NCBI RefSeq assembly: GCF_051622035.1
Contig: NC_135365.1
Location: forward strand, 22,962,001-23,026,000
Origin: Arctopsyche grandis
Taxonomy: Eukaryota > Arthropoda > Insecta > Trichoptera > Hydropsychidae
DNA: 64,000 bases
Direction: 5' to 3'
A program made the translations under genes and the position numbers. Shown in pieces: positions 22,941-33,145 of this stretch (position 1 is the stretch's first letter; every line of letters begins with the position of its first letter). Below the pieces are notes generated by a model. It was not told the DNA's origin. It was given only the letters and a program-made list of their open reading frames with translations, and did no database searches.

Positions 22941-23709
22941 GCCTTCTAGGGCTTCGCCCTCGGCGCCCCCCTGAGCCTTTGCCTTCTAGGGCTTCGCCCC
23001 TCCACGCCCCATGAGCAATTGCCGTTTAGGGCTTCGCCCCCCTTAGTTAATGCCTTTTAGGGCTTCGCCCCTCCGCACCCCCATGATTAAATGCCGTCTA
23101 GGGCTTCGCCCCCCTTAGTTAATGCCTTTTAGGGCTTCGCCCCTCCGCGCCCCCATGATTAAATGCCGTCTAAGGCTTCGCTCCCATGATCAGTTGCCTT
23201 TTAGGGCTTCGCCCCCCACGCCCCCAAGATTAATTGCCGTTTAGGGCTTCGCCCCCCTTAGTTAATGCCTTTTAGGGCTTCGCCCCTCCGCGCCCCCATG
23301 ATTAAATGCCGTCTAAGGCTTCGCCCCCATGATCAGTTGCCTTTTAGGGCTTCGCCCCCCGCGCCCCCAAGATTAATTGCCGTTTAGGGCTTCGCCCCCC
23401 TTAGTTAATGCCTTTTAGGGCTTCGCCCCTCCGCGCCCCCATGATTAAATGCCGTCTAAGGCTTCGCCCCCATGATCAGTTGCCTTTTAGGGCTTCGCCC
23501 CCCGCGCCCCCAAGATTAATTGCCGTTTAGGGCTTCGCTCCCCTTAGTTAATGCCTTTTAGGGCTTCGCCCCTCCGCGCCCCCATGATTAAATGCCGTCT
23601 AAGGCTTCGCCCCCATGATCAGTTGCCTTTTAGGGCTTCGCCCCTCCGCGCCCCCATGATTAATTGCCGTCTAGGGCTTCGCCCCCCTTAGTTAATGCCT
23701 ATTAGGGCT
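22941..23709 (+). repeat. GC-rich minisatellite A, 36-bp units in 143-bp higher-order repeats
   Basis: Each unit of about 31-41 bp contains AGGGCTTCGCCCC, a self-complementary GGGC-TTC-GCCC hairpin. Units form a four-part higher-order repeat. The landmark TTAGTTAATGCC starts at 23043, 23115, 23258, 23401, 23544 and 23688, giving intervals of 72, 143, 143, 143 and 144 bp. The near-identity of successive 143-bp blocks points to recent unequal exchange or replication slippage. Not protein coding. Confidence 0.9.
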
Positions 23710-24680
23710 TGCGCCCCATGAGGCTGGGCCCCCCGGGCCCCCTTCGGGGCCCCACGGGGCTGCGCCCCTTGTGGCGCCCCCTTTTGAGCCCCATGAGGCT
23801 GGGCCCCCCGGGCCCCCTTCGGGGCCCCACGGGGCTGCGCCCCTTGTGGCGCCCCCTTTTGAGCCTCATGGGGCTGCGCCCCATGAGGCTGGGCCCCCCG
23901 GGCCCCCTTCGGGGCCCCACGGGGCTGCGCCCCTTGTGGCGCCCCCTTTTGAGCCCCATGGGGCTGCGCCCCATGAGGCTGGGCCCCCCGGGGCTGCGCC
24001 CCTTGTGGCGCCCCCTTTTGAGCCTCATGGGGCTGCGCCCCATGAGGCTGGGCCCCCCGCGCCCCCTTCGGGGCCCCACGGGGCTGCGCCCCTTGTGGCG
24101 CCCCCTTTTGAGCCCCATGGGGCTGCGCCCCATGAGGCTGGGCCCCCCGCGCCCCCTTCGGGGCTTCACGGGGCTGCGCCCCTTGTGGCACCCCCTTTTG
24201 AGCCCCATGGGGCTGCGCCCCATGAGGCTGGGCCCCCCGGGCCCCCTTCGGGGCCCCACGGGGCTGCGCCCCTTGTGGCGCCCCCTTTTGAGCCCCATGG
24301 GGCTGCGCCCCATGAGGCTGGGCCCCCCGGGCCCCCTTCGGGGCCCCACGGGGCTGCGCCCCTTGTGGCGCCCCCTTTTGAGCCTCATGGGGCTGCGCCC
24401 CATGAGGCTGGGCCCCCCGGGCCCCCTTCGGGGCCCCACGGGGCTGCGCCCCTTGTGGCGCCCCCTTTTGAGCCCCATGGGGCTGCGCCCCATGAGGCTG
24501 GGCCCCCCGCGCCCCCTTCGGGGCTTCACGGGGCTGCGCCCCTTGTGGCACCCCCTTTTGAGCCCCATGGGGCTGCGCCCCATGAGGCTGGGGCCCCACG
24601 GGGCTGCGCCCCTTGTGGCGCCCCCTTTTGAGCCCCACGGGGCTGCGCCCCTTGTGGCGCCCCTGGCGGGGCCCCATGAA
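23710..24680 (+). repeat. GC-rich minisatellite B, 90-bp units
   Basis: The landmark CTTGTGGC starts at 23768, 23843, 23933, 24002, 24092, 24182, 24272, 24362, 24452, 24542, 24612 and 24651. Intervals are mostly exactly 90 bp, with 75, 69, 70 and 39 bp variants. The variant unit with GGGGCTTCACGG and CTTGTGGCA recurs 360 bp apart, implying a four-unit higher-order repeat. Because 90, 75 and 69 are multiples of three and stops are rare in GC-rich DNA, frames of about 290-340 codons stay open on both strands (for example 23688-24716 minus and 23709-24710 plus). These are repetitive P/G/A/R-rich shadows, not genes. Confidence 0.9.
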
Positions 24681-24880
24681 ACTACTCGCCTTGCGCCCCC
24701 GCGGGGGTGAATCCATTGAAATGAAAAAAAAAATCGGCGCCCATGGATCGAAAAAAAAAAAATCGAATCACGTGTTCGATGACGTCACCGATCTACGGAC
24801 GATGACGAAGACGACGACGACGACGACCAAGGATATTTACATACAAAGTCTCTTTCCAAATTATAGATTAGATATATAAA

Positions 24881-25884
24881 TAGCACTGAGCAACAGAATA
24901 AATCACGTTTTTTACTTACCGGAGCGGAAATTAATCAGTCATAAATTTACATATTTTATTTTACTCACATAATTTGAATATTAATGATTTTTTTCTCGTT
25001 TATGAGATAAGAGCGTTTTAAAAAATGCGCAATTTTTGCTGATTTTTGGCTTCTCCAAAATCTAGTATATCTGCTCAAAAGTTAGTATTGGAATTTAATA
25101 GTTAGATACTTTATCTATTGATTACGATTGTTTTATGCTTTAAAATATGTATATTTAATTATTTAGTGAATTTTAAAAGTCAAAAATGTATTTGTTCTCG
25201 AGATATCATCAATTTACTTGGTCGGTTCTATGTTTTATTACGTTTTCAAGGGATGTTTTTAATCTTAATATTTTTACAAACGTACTAATTCGACCATTAA
25301 ATGACTTTCAATTATAAACATAGGTGGGGCGGGGCGCTCATCGCTTGTAAATGAGCGTGAGCGAGTGAGATCGAATGATGCGCTCTCCATTATTTATCTC
25401 GATCTTGCATCATGCATCATCAATAACAACATTTTTAGCACAATTTACAATTCACAATTCACGGCTCGAATTAGAACGTTTAGATAAAAAAAAAACAGTG
25501 AGATAAAAAAACCAATCCTTATAAACGTGGTAAAATGAAAATTTAGCAAAATATGTATTACGGAAAACATGTGCAATAATAGTATATTTTTGACCTGAAA
25601 AATTCAATAGAGAATTAATTTTACGTATTTTAAGCAATTAAAACAAGAATTAATAGAAAAAAATCTGACTATTGATTTTAGTACTCACTTTTGGTACATA
25701 AATACTAAATTTTGAGCTAATGACAGCAAAAGTTAAAAGTAATAGTTGATTATTTTATTAATTGCTTATATCTCATAAATGAGAAGAAACCAACAAATTC
25801 ATCGTCTTATTAGAATTCCATAGTTTAAAATTAGTAACGATTCATTAGTCTCCGTTTCGGTTATATTTTTGTTGCTCGGTGTAA
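24881..25884. mobile_element. long-TIR palindromic element, copy 1
   Basis: The left end TAGCACTGAGCAACA and the right end read on the minus strand, TTACACCGAGCAACA, begin inverted arms of roughly 150 bp that include TCGTTTATGAGATA-like and GGAGCGGA/ACGGAGA blocks. The 731-bp element at 53119-53849 has the same ends and arm content. There is no transposase, so it is a non-autonomous inverted-repeat element of unknown superfamily. It starts 6 bp after the end of the minisatellite-bearing repeat. Confidence 0.65.
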
Positions 25885-27600
25885 TTGAAAGGCTGAAATA
25901 AAAGCACCAATTTGTTTTAAACTTCAAATGTCTTCTAAACTATCTAATTATAATCTCATCAGTTAGAAGGTATTCCAAGTCGGCAAAAGACTAAAGATCA
26001 CTATCATAAAGTCTTACACGCTACGGCTTGTTACAATTATATCTGAACCCAAGAGGATTGTATTACGTGTATATTAAATTTTATTCCGACATTTTGGCTT
26101 ATAAAAATAAACCATTTACCTTATTATTTGAAATACCCCACGGCCTTCGCCAAAGTTACGGCAGATAGTTGCGCATTAATAGAATTTTTTACACATTTTT
26201 CCGTCCCAAAAACATATTTTATTGCTTCGACCCCCCCCCCTCACCTTCTCCCCCCGTCCGCCTACACTATTCCTAAAACGGTCGAGTTCCGAATCCCCGA
26301 GATCTGAACAACAAATCTTAGATTACGGGATACGTCGCCCTGCGCGAAATATATACGGAGACCCCTCGGGAAGACGCTCTTAAGTGGCTGTGGATAGAGG
26401 GGGGGGGGCAACTATTTTGTGGGTCCGTTTCATTTTTGGGCATTTGGCCCGCTGACCAAACACATTCTGTCCGTAGAATGAGGATGCGGGAATGGGGGGG
26501 GTATGGGGGGGAAATGGGGGGGGGGCATCGTCGATGGGGTCCACGAGATCGGGGTCTACCAGACCCGCACGTGATAGATTCGCGCCGTTAGCGCCTCGGC
26601 CGGTCCCCCGTGTTTATTTATTTCCCGCATAAATATAAAACCGAACGTGCGCGGCGCGAGCCCCCTTTGTTTTGCAGTGTCGGCTCGAAATGAGATATTT
26701 TTTTCTTAACGGTCCCATTTGTTTATTTATCGCTTATTTATTTAAGCAGTTCCGTCCCGCGGAGAGGCGCGCGCAAAATAAAAATAAAAAAATAAAATAA
26801 AAATCTTCGCAGGGTGTGCAGCGGGTGAGAGGCGGGGATGGAGGGGGGGGGTAAGGGATCGGTTCGGGTGTGTATGGGTCGTTTTTTATTGTGCCGTGCG
26901 TGAATGGGTGGGTCGTTTGCGCGTTGTTTTTTCTTGCGCGTACGCAAACCGTCGTATTAAATCGTCATAAATTTATTACAGTCGTATTATATTGTTTAAC
27001 TATTTCCGTTTATTATTTTATTACTATTATGTGTGATGTTATAATATAATACTAGTGTTTTGCCCGTTGATATTTCAAGCTTTTGGTAGTCGACGGGCAA
27101 AGCAGTGGTGCGCGATACAATATGATATTTGAATGATAAATAACAATGTGTTATTGTGAGTGTATGTACGTATGTAAGTTTCGCGGTTAGTTTGCACGCT
27201 CATTTTAGTAGCTGGATATGAGCAAGAGGCACGAACCTTCGAACAAATACTGGTAAATGTAGATATGTCCTTAAAGTTCGGAGAAGACATATTAAGCAAT
27301 TTGTGGAATGTGTAGCAAAATGTATGGTAGAATAATAAAATTTTCATTTGTTTTATTATTATATGTATATGTATGTATATATAGTTATCTGATAATAATA
27401 ATAATTGTGTTACATTGCACATTTCCAGTTATTTTAGTCATAGCCTGAAATATTCTAGATTCACGTCATATTAGATCTCTCAATGTCAAATGGTTGAAGT
27501 GGTCTATTGGTATATAGCATATTTAATCGAAATCAATTATATATGTTTTTTTTACATTGAAGGCACAAACTAACGTTTGCTTAGAAGTTGATGTATGCAC
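25885..27600. other. spacer with a CpG-rich, G-tract island
   Basis: About 26210-26945 is the longest non-repetitive CpG-rich segment in the window, bounded by AT-rich DNA. It contains a C tract (26230-26240), G tracts (26400-26410, 26488-26525) and repeated TTTATTTAT motifs. No ORF with domain content. It could be a promoter or conserved non-coding element; no start site can be assigned. Simple TATG motifs lie near 27360-27380. Confidence 0.4.
26488..26525 (+). other. G-run cluster, possible G-quadruplex
   Basis: Four G runs of 3, 8, 7 and 10 bases separated by AAT, TAT and AAAT. The run lengths and short spacers meet the usual pattern for G-quadruplex folding on the plus strand. Function not shown. 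Confidence 0.6.
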
Positions 27601-28055
27601 TGTTACGTATCCCGTGCTGCTATAGCGCGTCTTGATCTAATTTTAAATAAATATATAAATCGTGCATGGGGAATATAAAACCATAAAAGCGATAATATCA
27701 TAAAATATAAAATCGATAAGCAATAAGGTTATCTAATCGATATTAGAAAACTAATGACACCATCAGATCCTGTATATAAACTGTGCCCGAGGTACGACGG
27801 CCAGTCACACACCAGACTCCGTCAGTATATAGTCAAACCAAAGTATAGTCAACGTCACCGGATAGTCAATCAACTAGTCACCGGACCCAGAAGGTGCCGC
27901 GTATTGTTCAAAGGTTGTAAATGCATTGTTAAAGGTTTGCCGAACCTTTTTTTACGAAGGATTTACAACAATGGAACAATGGATAGCACTGTGACTATCC
28001 TACCTCTAGTCATAACATCCGATTTAACGGGTACAGTTCTCCAGTGCAGTAAATT
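27601..28055 (+). repeat. possible LTR-like repeat
   Basis: It starts TGTTACGTATCCCGTGC, a style common to insect Ty3/Gypsy LTRs. CTGTATATAAACTG (27771-27784) is followed about 30 nt later by CAGTCAC, a TATA plus initiator arrangement. No second copy or clear CA end was found in the window, so boundaries are tentative. Confidence 0.3.
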
Positions 28056-28245
28056 ATAAAAAAGTTCTACGCATCTCTTAAAGTACATCGTTCCAATATT
28101 AAACTGTTCCTCAAAACTTATATATAATTTCGAAAAAGATTTTTTATGTAAGGTTTATTGCAACGTTTGGGTGGTAGAATCCGTGACGTTATCCAAACAT
28201 TATAATTTTCTATGACGACGATATCAATTTCGATTCCTGTTTATG

Positions 28246-28480
28246 TTCCGTATCCGGATTCTTTTTTTCATTTCCAGTTCCGGATTCCTGTTTCAGTTCC
28301 GAATCCAGATTCATGCTTCAGTTCCGGATCCAAATTCCTTTTTTAGTTCTGGATCCAAATTCCTTTTTCATTTCCGGATCCAGAATTCTGCTTCAGTTCG
28401 GGATCCCGATTTCTTTTTCAATTCCGGATCCCGACTCTTTTTTCAGTTCTGGATCAGGATTACTTTTTCGGTTCCGGTTC
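28246..28480 (+). repeat. 25-bp minisatellite
   Basis: About nine units of the form TCCGGATCCAAATTCCTTTT plus TCAGT. Unit starts at 28296, 28321, 28346, 28371, 28396, 28421, 28446 and 28471 are exactly 25 bp apart; the two units to the left are irregular. Most units carry a GGATC core. The frames open through it are by-products. Confidence 0.9.
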
Positions 28481-28494
28481 CCTTATATGTGTAC

Positions 28495-28690
28495 ATATTT
28501 ATTTATTTAAAGTTTGGACCATTGTAGCATTACAGGAATTTCTAATTCGCCACAATGGTCAAAAATATAACAGAAAAGAAAGGAAACACAATAATAACTA
28601 AAGACATAACAAAAACAAAACATATCTATATATATATGTACATACACAAACAACAAATAATAATAATGATATTTTTTATATAGTACATAT
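28495..28690 (-). mobile_element. short LINE 3' end
   Basis: Same family and orientation as the LINE at 3347. The stem-loop at 28517-28560 has arms GACCATTGTGGC and GCTACAATGGTC with one mismatch; the 3' UTR has the same A-rich pattern on the plus strand, and a TAAATAAATA tail is present. It is severely 5' truncated. Confidence 0.7.
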
Positions 28691-28699
28691 GTATATGTA

Positions 28700-28870
28700 C
28701 ATATATAAAAAAAACCATTCGTTGTGTGTATGTAATTCATTTCTGATTGGCTGTCGTTAAATATATATTTTTTTCGATTCAAATAAATTTAATAAACAAA
28801 TTAATGTTCACTATAAGATAAGCTATGTTTGAGCGGTTTATATTACAAATACTGAGCGAAGCCGGGTGAA
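28700..28870 (-). repeat. partial copy of the ACCCGGCTTCGCTC repeat family
   Basis: Read on the minus strand it begins CACCCGGCTTCGCTCAGT, then GTAATATAAACCGCT and AAATTTATTTGAATCG, matching 38292-38400 for about 120 bp. It lacks the right half and lies next to a truncated LINE. Confidence 0.65.
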
Positions 28871-30115
28871 GTCACTTGTATAATATATTAGTGATAGTTA
28901 AAAGTGTATCTTTTTAAATATAATGCATTTCAATATAAAAAAATAGGATTCAATCCTTAATAGTCTCATTCATTCAGTACTTTAAACTTAAAATAAAAAT
29001 AAATAAATATTGATTGGGATGTTAACTAAATCCCCATCATCCTAATCAATGTTTTAAAAAATACAAACAACCCCTGGAACATGATAGCCCATATGTATGT
29101 ACATACATACATATATGCTTGGTTGTCATTTAATAATGAAATATATGTTGATTCACGATCGGTTATCATACAAAATTTTCGATACAAAATCAACTTGCTG
29201 TCACAGGTAAAGTGAAAAACCGTGAGTTTTTTTGCAGATTCCCGTCTACGTACTACGATTTCCCTCCCGCGTAAGCCGCCTTTCCGTCTCACTCCCTCTC
29301 GAACTCCCTTCTAGAGCTATGAGATACGAGATTCCATAATACCTTTTCGTATGACCTAAGGGAAATGTTTTGAATAAATATTATCGCTAAAGGAAATTTT
29401 TCATTTTGCTCCGTGCGAGCAGTTTCGCTTTTTCCTCAGCGCTTATAAATTTTTCCCGCGCCGCGACTTCACTTCTCTCCTCCCCCACATCCTCCGGTCT
29501 ACCTTCGAGTTTTCCGGTTGGGATTTTTCTTCGGTTCGACCTCCGATCTTCCCCCCTCCCCCGGTCCAAATTTTTATTCATTCCGTCAATTTACGGTGCA
29601 GGTATAATATTTGGCGAATTTTCACGGGGCGCTTCTTCCACGAGACATAGCGGCGAAATACCCTTTGATCGTCGAAAGAAGCCCCCTACAGCTATGGATT
29701 TGTTCCGATTGAGATGTTTTCCGATGCCCTTTGATGTCTGCGAAAATATTGCAGTGATCCATGGTTTTTTTTTAATTAAAATTGATCTTCGTTAACTTGC
29801 TTTCCGGAAAATTTAATTTTAGGCCGGTAAACTCTTTCCAATTCAATGTTTATTTTTCTTTTTGATAATAAGAGAAAATATTATACACGGCTGTTTGGTG
29901 TCACATTTAATATTATTATTTTGAGTTTGAAATTGACTTCAATTTCGTATTTATTTTAATAATTAGAAGCTTTTAAAACGAAAGTGGAATGTTTACATCG
30001 CAGTAAAAAACTTCATTCAGATGGATAATATTTAAACATCGTCTATCTAAAGAATTATTTTTCAGTTGAAGTAGACGATCTTCCACCTGTAGCATATTTT
30101 TAGTTGGAATAAATT
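28871..30115. other. gene-free spacer
   Basis: About 29200-29720 is CpG-richer with overlapping minus and plus ORFs (29387-29581, 29406-29795) that have no recognisable domain. The R/K/E-rich and S/F/P-rich translations are mutual shadows. The rest is AT-rich, with a microsatellite at 29090-29115. Confidence 0.4.
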
Positions 30116-30300
30116 ACATCTAACCTGATACCAACTACCGTTATAGTTGAAGTGTATTTTCAATTATATATTTCGCCTAGTTGGAATATATTCCGTCTAA
30201 CTCACGTAAGTTGATTCATATGGCGAATTACATTCCCACTGGGCAAAATATATAACAACTGAAAATAAACTTCAATTATGAGTTGGAACCAGGTTAGATG
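30116..30300. mobile_element. foldback element, about 185 bp
   Basis: The arm at 30116-30180 and the arm at 30239-30300, read on the minus strand, match over about 60 bp; both contain ATCTAACCTG and a TTGAAGT-TATTTTCA block. The centre is about 58 bp. Related motifs recur at 30870-30915. It is a probable MITE remnant, with no coding capacity. Confidence 0.5.
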
Positions 30301-30932
30301 AAAAGGTAAGGTTTTCGTGAAAGCACCACTCGACTAGAAAATTGAGTTGGAAAGTCACATTTTTTCTTTGAACACATTCTTAAAGTAACCGTAATACGAT
30401 GCTCGTTACCATTGTTCATAATACCTAGCTAATATCAACGCATTATTGAATTCTAAAGCATTCGTAAACACATTAGGACTGTGAAAACTCAATTTATATA
30501 ATCGTATTACATCTGGCGCATATTGTTGAAATTGTATTTACGGTTTTAGAGTTATAATTTACCAGTTGAATTGTATTCGATTCTAAGCCCGCTTTAAAGG
30601 TCAAGGAATTTTACCCTTAAAGCCCTCAACATGAGGCCACCCCCCCCCCCCAACGAATACAGTCTAAGAGACCCTTTCGTCGGAGAACGAGACGGTTGTT
30701 CATGAATATCGCACAAGAACAACCGCACTGTTCTAATAAAAAAACCACACTGTACATAACTAAGTACAAAATAAACAACAACGCATGAACACATAAAGCG
30801 CGCATGCGTTAGGAAATGTTGTATTTGATTTTGTAAAAACTTTTGTATTCGATTATGAATGACATAAAACGCCAGTTGGAATATATTAAAACTGAAAATA
30901 CACTTTGACTGTAACATACACATATCTATATA
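30301..30932. other. gene-free spacer
   Basis: No gene. A C tract is at 30640-30650, and a fragment of the foldback motif (AGTTGGAATATATT, then AAAATACACTTTG) at 30873-30915. The 119-codon minus-strand frame here shows no domain and is not supported. Confidence 0.4.
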
Positions 30933-31568
30933 TAGGGTTGCCATAATTGTCAATCATTGATACGGGACATTTAAGTACTACATAAATAAAACATGGAAAA
31001 GTAGGTAGGTAATAGGTTATTTTTAAAAATTAGTCATTTTTAGCCCAATCGTATTTTAACGATGATTTAACTTTTTTAATTAAATTTTCCTCTTTTACAT
31101 GACGATAAAGTTGAGCGCAAGTCATTTTAAAATTAGACTGGCAAACCAAAATTGCCTGAACTGTCTCAACTGTCAGCTTATTTCTTTCATCCGACCATTG
31201 TGTTGACCTCAGGGATTCAAGATTTTTTTTGTCGTCATTCCAATAAAATTGGAATTTTTTCTCTCGATCATATGTCGTTTTGTCTCTTCTAATAAAGACT
31301 TACAGGACTGTGATGTTTGATTTTTCTATTTTTTAAATTTGAGATTCAAATGTATTGAGCTGTGAATGCAAGAAGCAAAAATAAGCTTCACTCATTGGAT
31401 CATCAAAAAAATCTTTAAGGGCTTTTGGTGGTACAGATCCTTGCCGCGCCAATTCTCTTACGCAGAGTTTAGGGAGAAAAAGGGACAAATACGGGACAAA
31501 TTGTAATACGGGACCGAGTAGTGAAATACGGGACATGTCCTGTATATAAGGGACGTATGGCAACCCTA
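30933..31568 (-). mobile_element. internally deleted hAT transposon
   Basis: The terminal inverted repeats are TAGGGTTGCCATA (30933-30945) and its inverse ending at 31568. They are flanked by perfect 8-bp target duplications TCTATATA at 30925-30932 and 31569-31576, the hallmark of the hAT superfamily. At 636 bp it retains only scraps of transposase. It is inserted in the end of another dispersed repeat. Confidence 0.9.
31030..31563 (-). pseudogene. hAT transposase remnants
   Basis: On the minus strand the frame ending at 31333 includes ALKDFFDDPMSEAYFCFLHS, typical of the hAT transposase region before the C-terminal part. After stops and a frameshift, about 31215-31030 encodes WSDERNKLTVETVQAIL and NFKMTCAQLYRHV, matching a conserved C-terminal segment of some hAT proteins. 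The DDE catalytic core and most of the protein are deleted. Nonfunctional. Confidence 0.65.
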
Positions 31569-31576
31569 TCTATATA

Positions 31577-31871
31577 CCATTCAACCGATTGCGATGAAAC
31601 TTACAAGGGTTATTGTATGCATGTGCGCAATGGTTTCTGTATAAATAGTCCCCCAAAAACGGGAACGGAAACGGGAAAAATGGAAATGAGTGGCATTGCA
31701 TGGTAAATAATTTCAAATCAGTTCGCAACCTACGTTGTTAGGGTAAAATATAAAAACAATTGAATAATTGAAAAGTCAAGTTCGCCGCCTGCGTTTTTCC
31801 GACAAACGGGAACGGGAAAGGAAATTGCATGCGTTATTGTGGCATTGCAACGCTTGTCGGGTTCAGCTAGT
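31577..31871 (-). repeat. dispersed repeat with ACTAGCTGAACC end
   Basis: On the minus strand it starts ACTAGCTGAACCCGAC at 31871, continues CGTTGCAATGCC and GCATGCAATT, and ends near CATCGCAATCGGTTGAATGG. The copy at 36593-36950 shares these landmarks in order. The hAT at 30933 interrupts its far end, and a few residual bases lie left of 30925. Confidence 0.65.
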
Positions 31872-32478
31872 GTACATATAAATTATGTATTATGTTACTT
31901 TTTAAGAAATTTAAATTACCTACGTACAAGTTCTGTGATGCTTTTATAATATAAGTTTGATGATTGGGTGCTAAAGTTTTCGCAAATAAAAAAGTTATTA
32001 TAGAATTTCAATGTGCAGAACATTTAATAGTTTAATTTAGTTTTGTCGGTGGATTATGTAGTTGGGGATAAAAAGCGTTTTACGGTCGCCGCTGAAGGCG
32101 TTACGTTTCATTTCATAAAATTTTATTTCAGCAAAAGCTCTCCGGTGAAACGGCGAAAAGAAATTGAAAACGAGAAGGAGCGAAAAAGAACTGAAACGGA
32201 AGAATGGGATTGCACGGTTTTTTCCTTCGGTCGTATAGCAAATTTTTATCATATATTTTGCCGAGACGTAAGGGTTCATATGGTGCACGCCATTGCACAA
32301 ACGACACTACCTCTTAGCTATGGGTTTATACACAAGTATAATGCTAACCTATGTATATATATATACATATATACATTCATATATTATATAAAAACATTCA
32401 TATGTATGATATGAGCTTCTGTTTCGATATACGCGTAATAGAGATGGCCAAACTTTGGGTCTCTGAGAAAAATCCGAC
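31872..32478. other. gene-free spacer
   Basis: AT-rich, with a CpG-richer core at about 32040-32290 open in frames on both strands (32043-32414 plus, 32037-32300 minus). The plus frame runs KRRKEIENEKERKRTETEEW but starts without ATG support and ends in microsatellite-derived residues. It is not called a gene. Confidence 0.35.
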
Positions 32479-33145
32479 ATGTTAAAGTATGTTTATCAAT
32501 ATAAAAGTATGCAATATTTAAATCTCGATTATTTTTCGATTACGTATCTAATAATCAAATTTTATTGTTTTGATGTAGAACTACGCCTGTATGAATGTAT
32601 TTCTGTCAGGCGACGACTCACTGATGCTACATTCTTCTTTAAGCTCCTAAATGGTTTTCTTGATTATTCTGATTTACTGAGTAAGGTTGGTTCAGGATCC
32701 CAGTTAGGTATTCTACAAACGTTGCATTATTTTCACTTAACGCTTTCAAAACCAATTCCTTAAAATATTCTTATCTACAGCGTGTTTATCGCATGTTTGA
32801 CGGGGAGCTAAATGAGGTTGATCTGTTCGGTAATTCCTTACATCAATTCAGGACTACCATCAGGAGAATCTTTAGCGATTGATCCTTTTCTTATTCTATT
32901 ATATAACCTTTTTTCCAATATTTTAACACTTTAAGTAATGTAATGTATGTATATGCAATGTTCTATTTAGTCATGTTTTAGTTTTTTTTCTATTCTTTTT
33001 CATTTGTTTATGCTATGCACCATTTAATGTAACTTGTAAAAGTCTGTAATTGGACTCGGATCTTATTTTGTTATATTTACTCTTTATTTTTAGGCATTTC
33101 TACATCTTGTTGTCTATTGATTTTTCAATAAATAAAATAAAATAC
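32479..33145 (+). pseudogene. LINE ORF2 C-terminus and 3' UTR
   Basis: Translation from about 32605 gives RRRLTDATFFFKLLNGFLDY. After a frameshift near 32765, YLQRVYRMFDGELNEVDLFG leads to a stop near 32880. This is the pattern of the LINE C-terminal domain (R-L-D--F-YK-LNG then DLF--SL--FR). The 3' UTR of about 250 bp ends in AATAAATAAAATAAAATA at 33126-33145. A second LINE family different from that at 3347, 5' truncated and frameshifted. Confidence 0.6.

Larger units (their letters stand above)
22675..24875 (+). mobile_element. dispersed repeat carrying GC-rich minisatellites
   Basis: The left end is ACTAGCTGTATTACCCGG, followed by CTTCGCTCAGTGTTTATAAT and AAACCGCTTAAACATG. The right end is ACAAAGTCTCTTTCCAAATT ... 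TTAGATA. A 246-bp version at 38287-38532 has both ends nearly identical and no minisatellite, so the arrays expanded inside a copy of this repeat. Partial copies are at 28700-28870 and 44385-44435 on the minus strand. No transposase or RT is visible, and the class (Helitron-like or other) is not determined. Confidence 0.6.

Noticed and set aside
23702..24583. Long arginine/glycine-rich ORFs in the GC arrays
   Set aside because: Several frames on both strands are open at once and perfectly periodic; this reflects GC richness and a 90-bp period, not coding selection.
28246..28480. CRISPR-like regular repeats
   Set aside because: Units are contiguous 25-bp tandem copies without spacers, and the genome is eukaryotic.
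29387..29795. Opposing ORFs of 64 and 129 codons
   Set aside because: They overlap on opposite strands in a CpG-rich stretch, with no domain or splice support for either.
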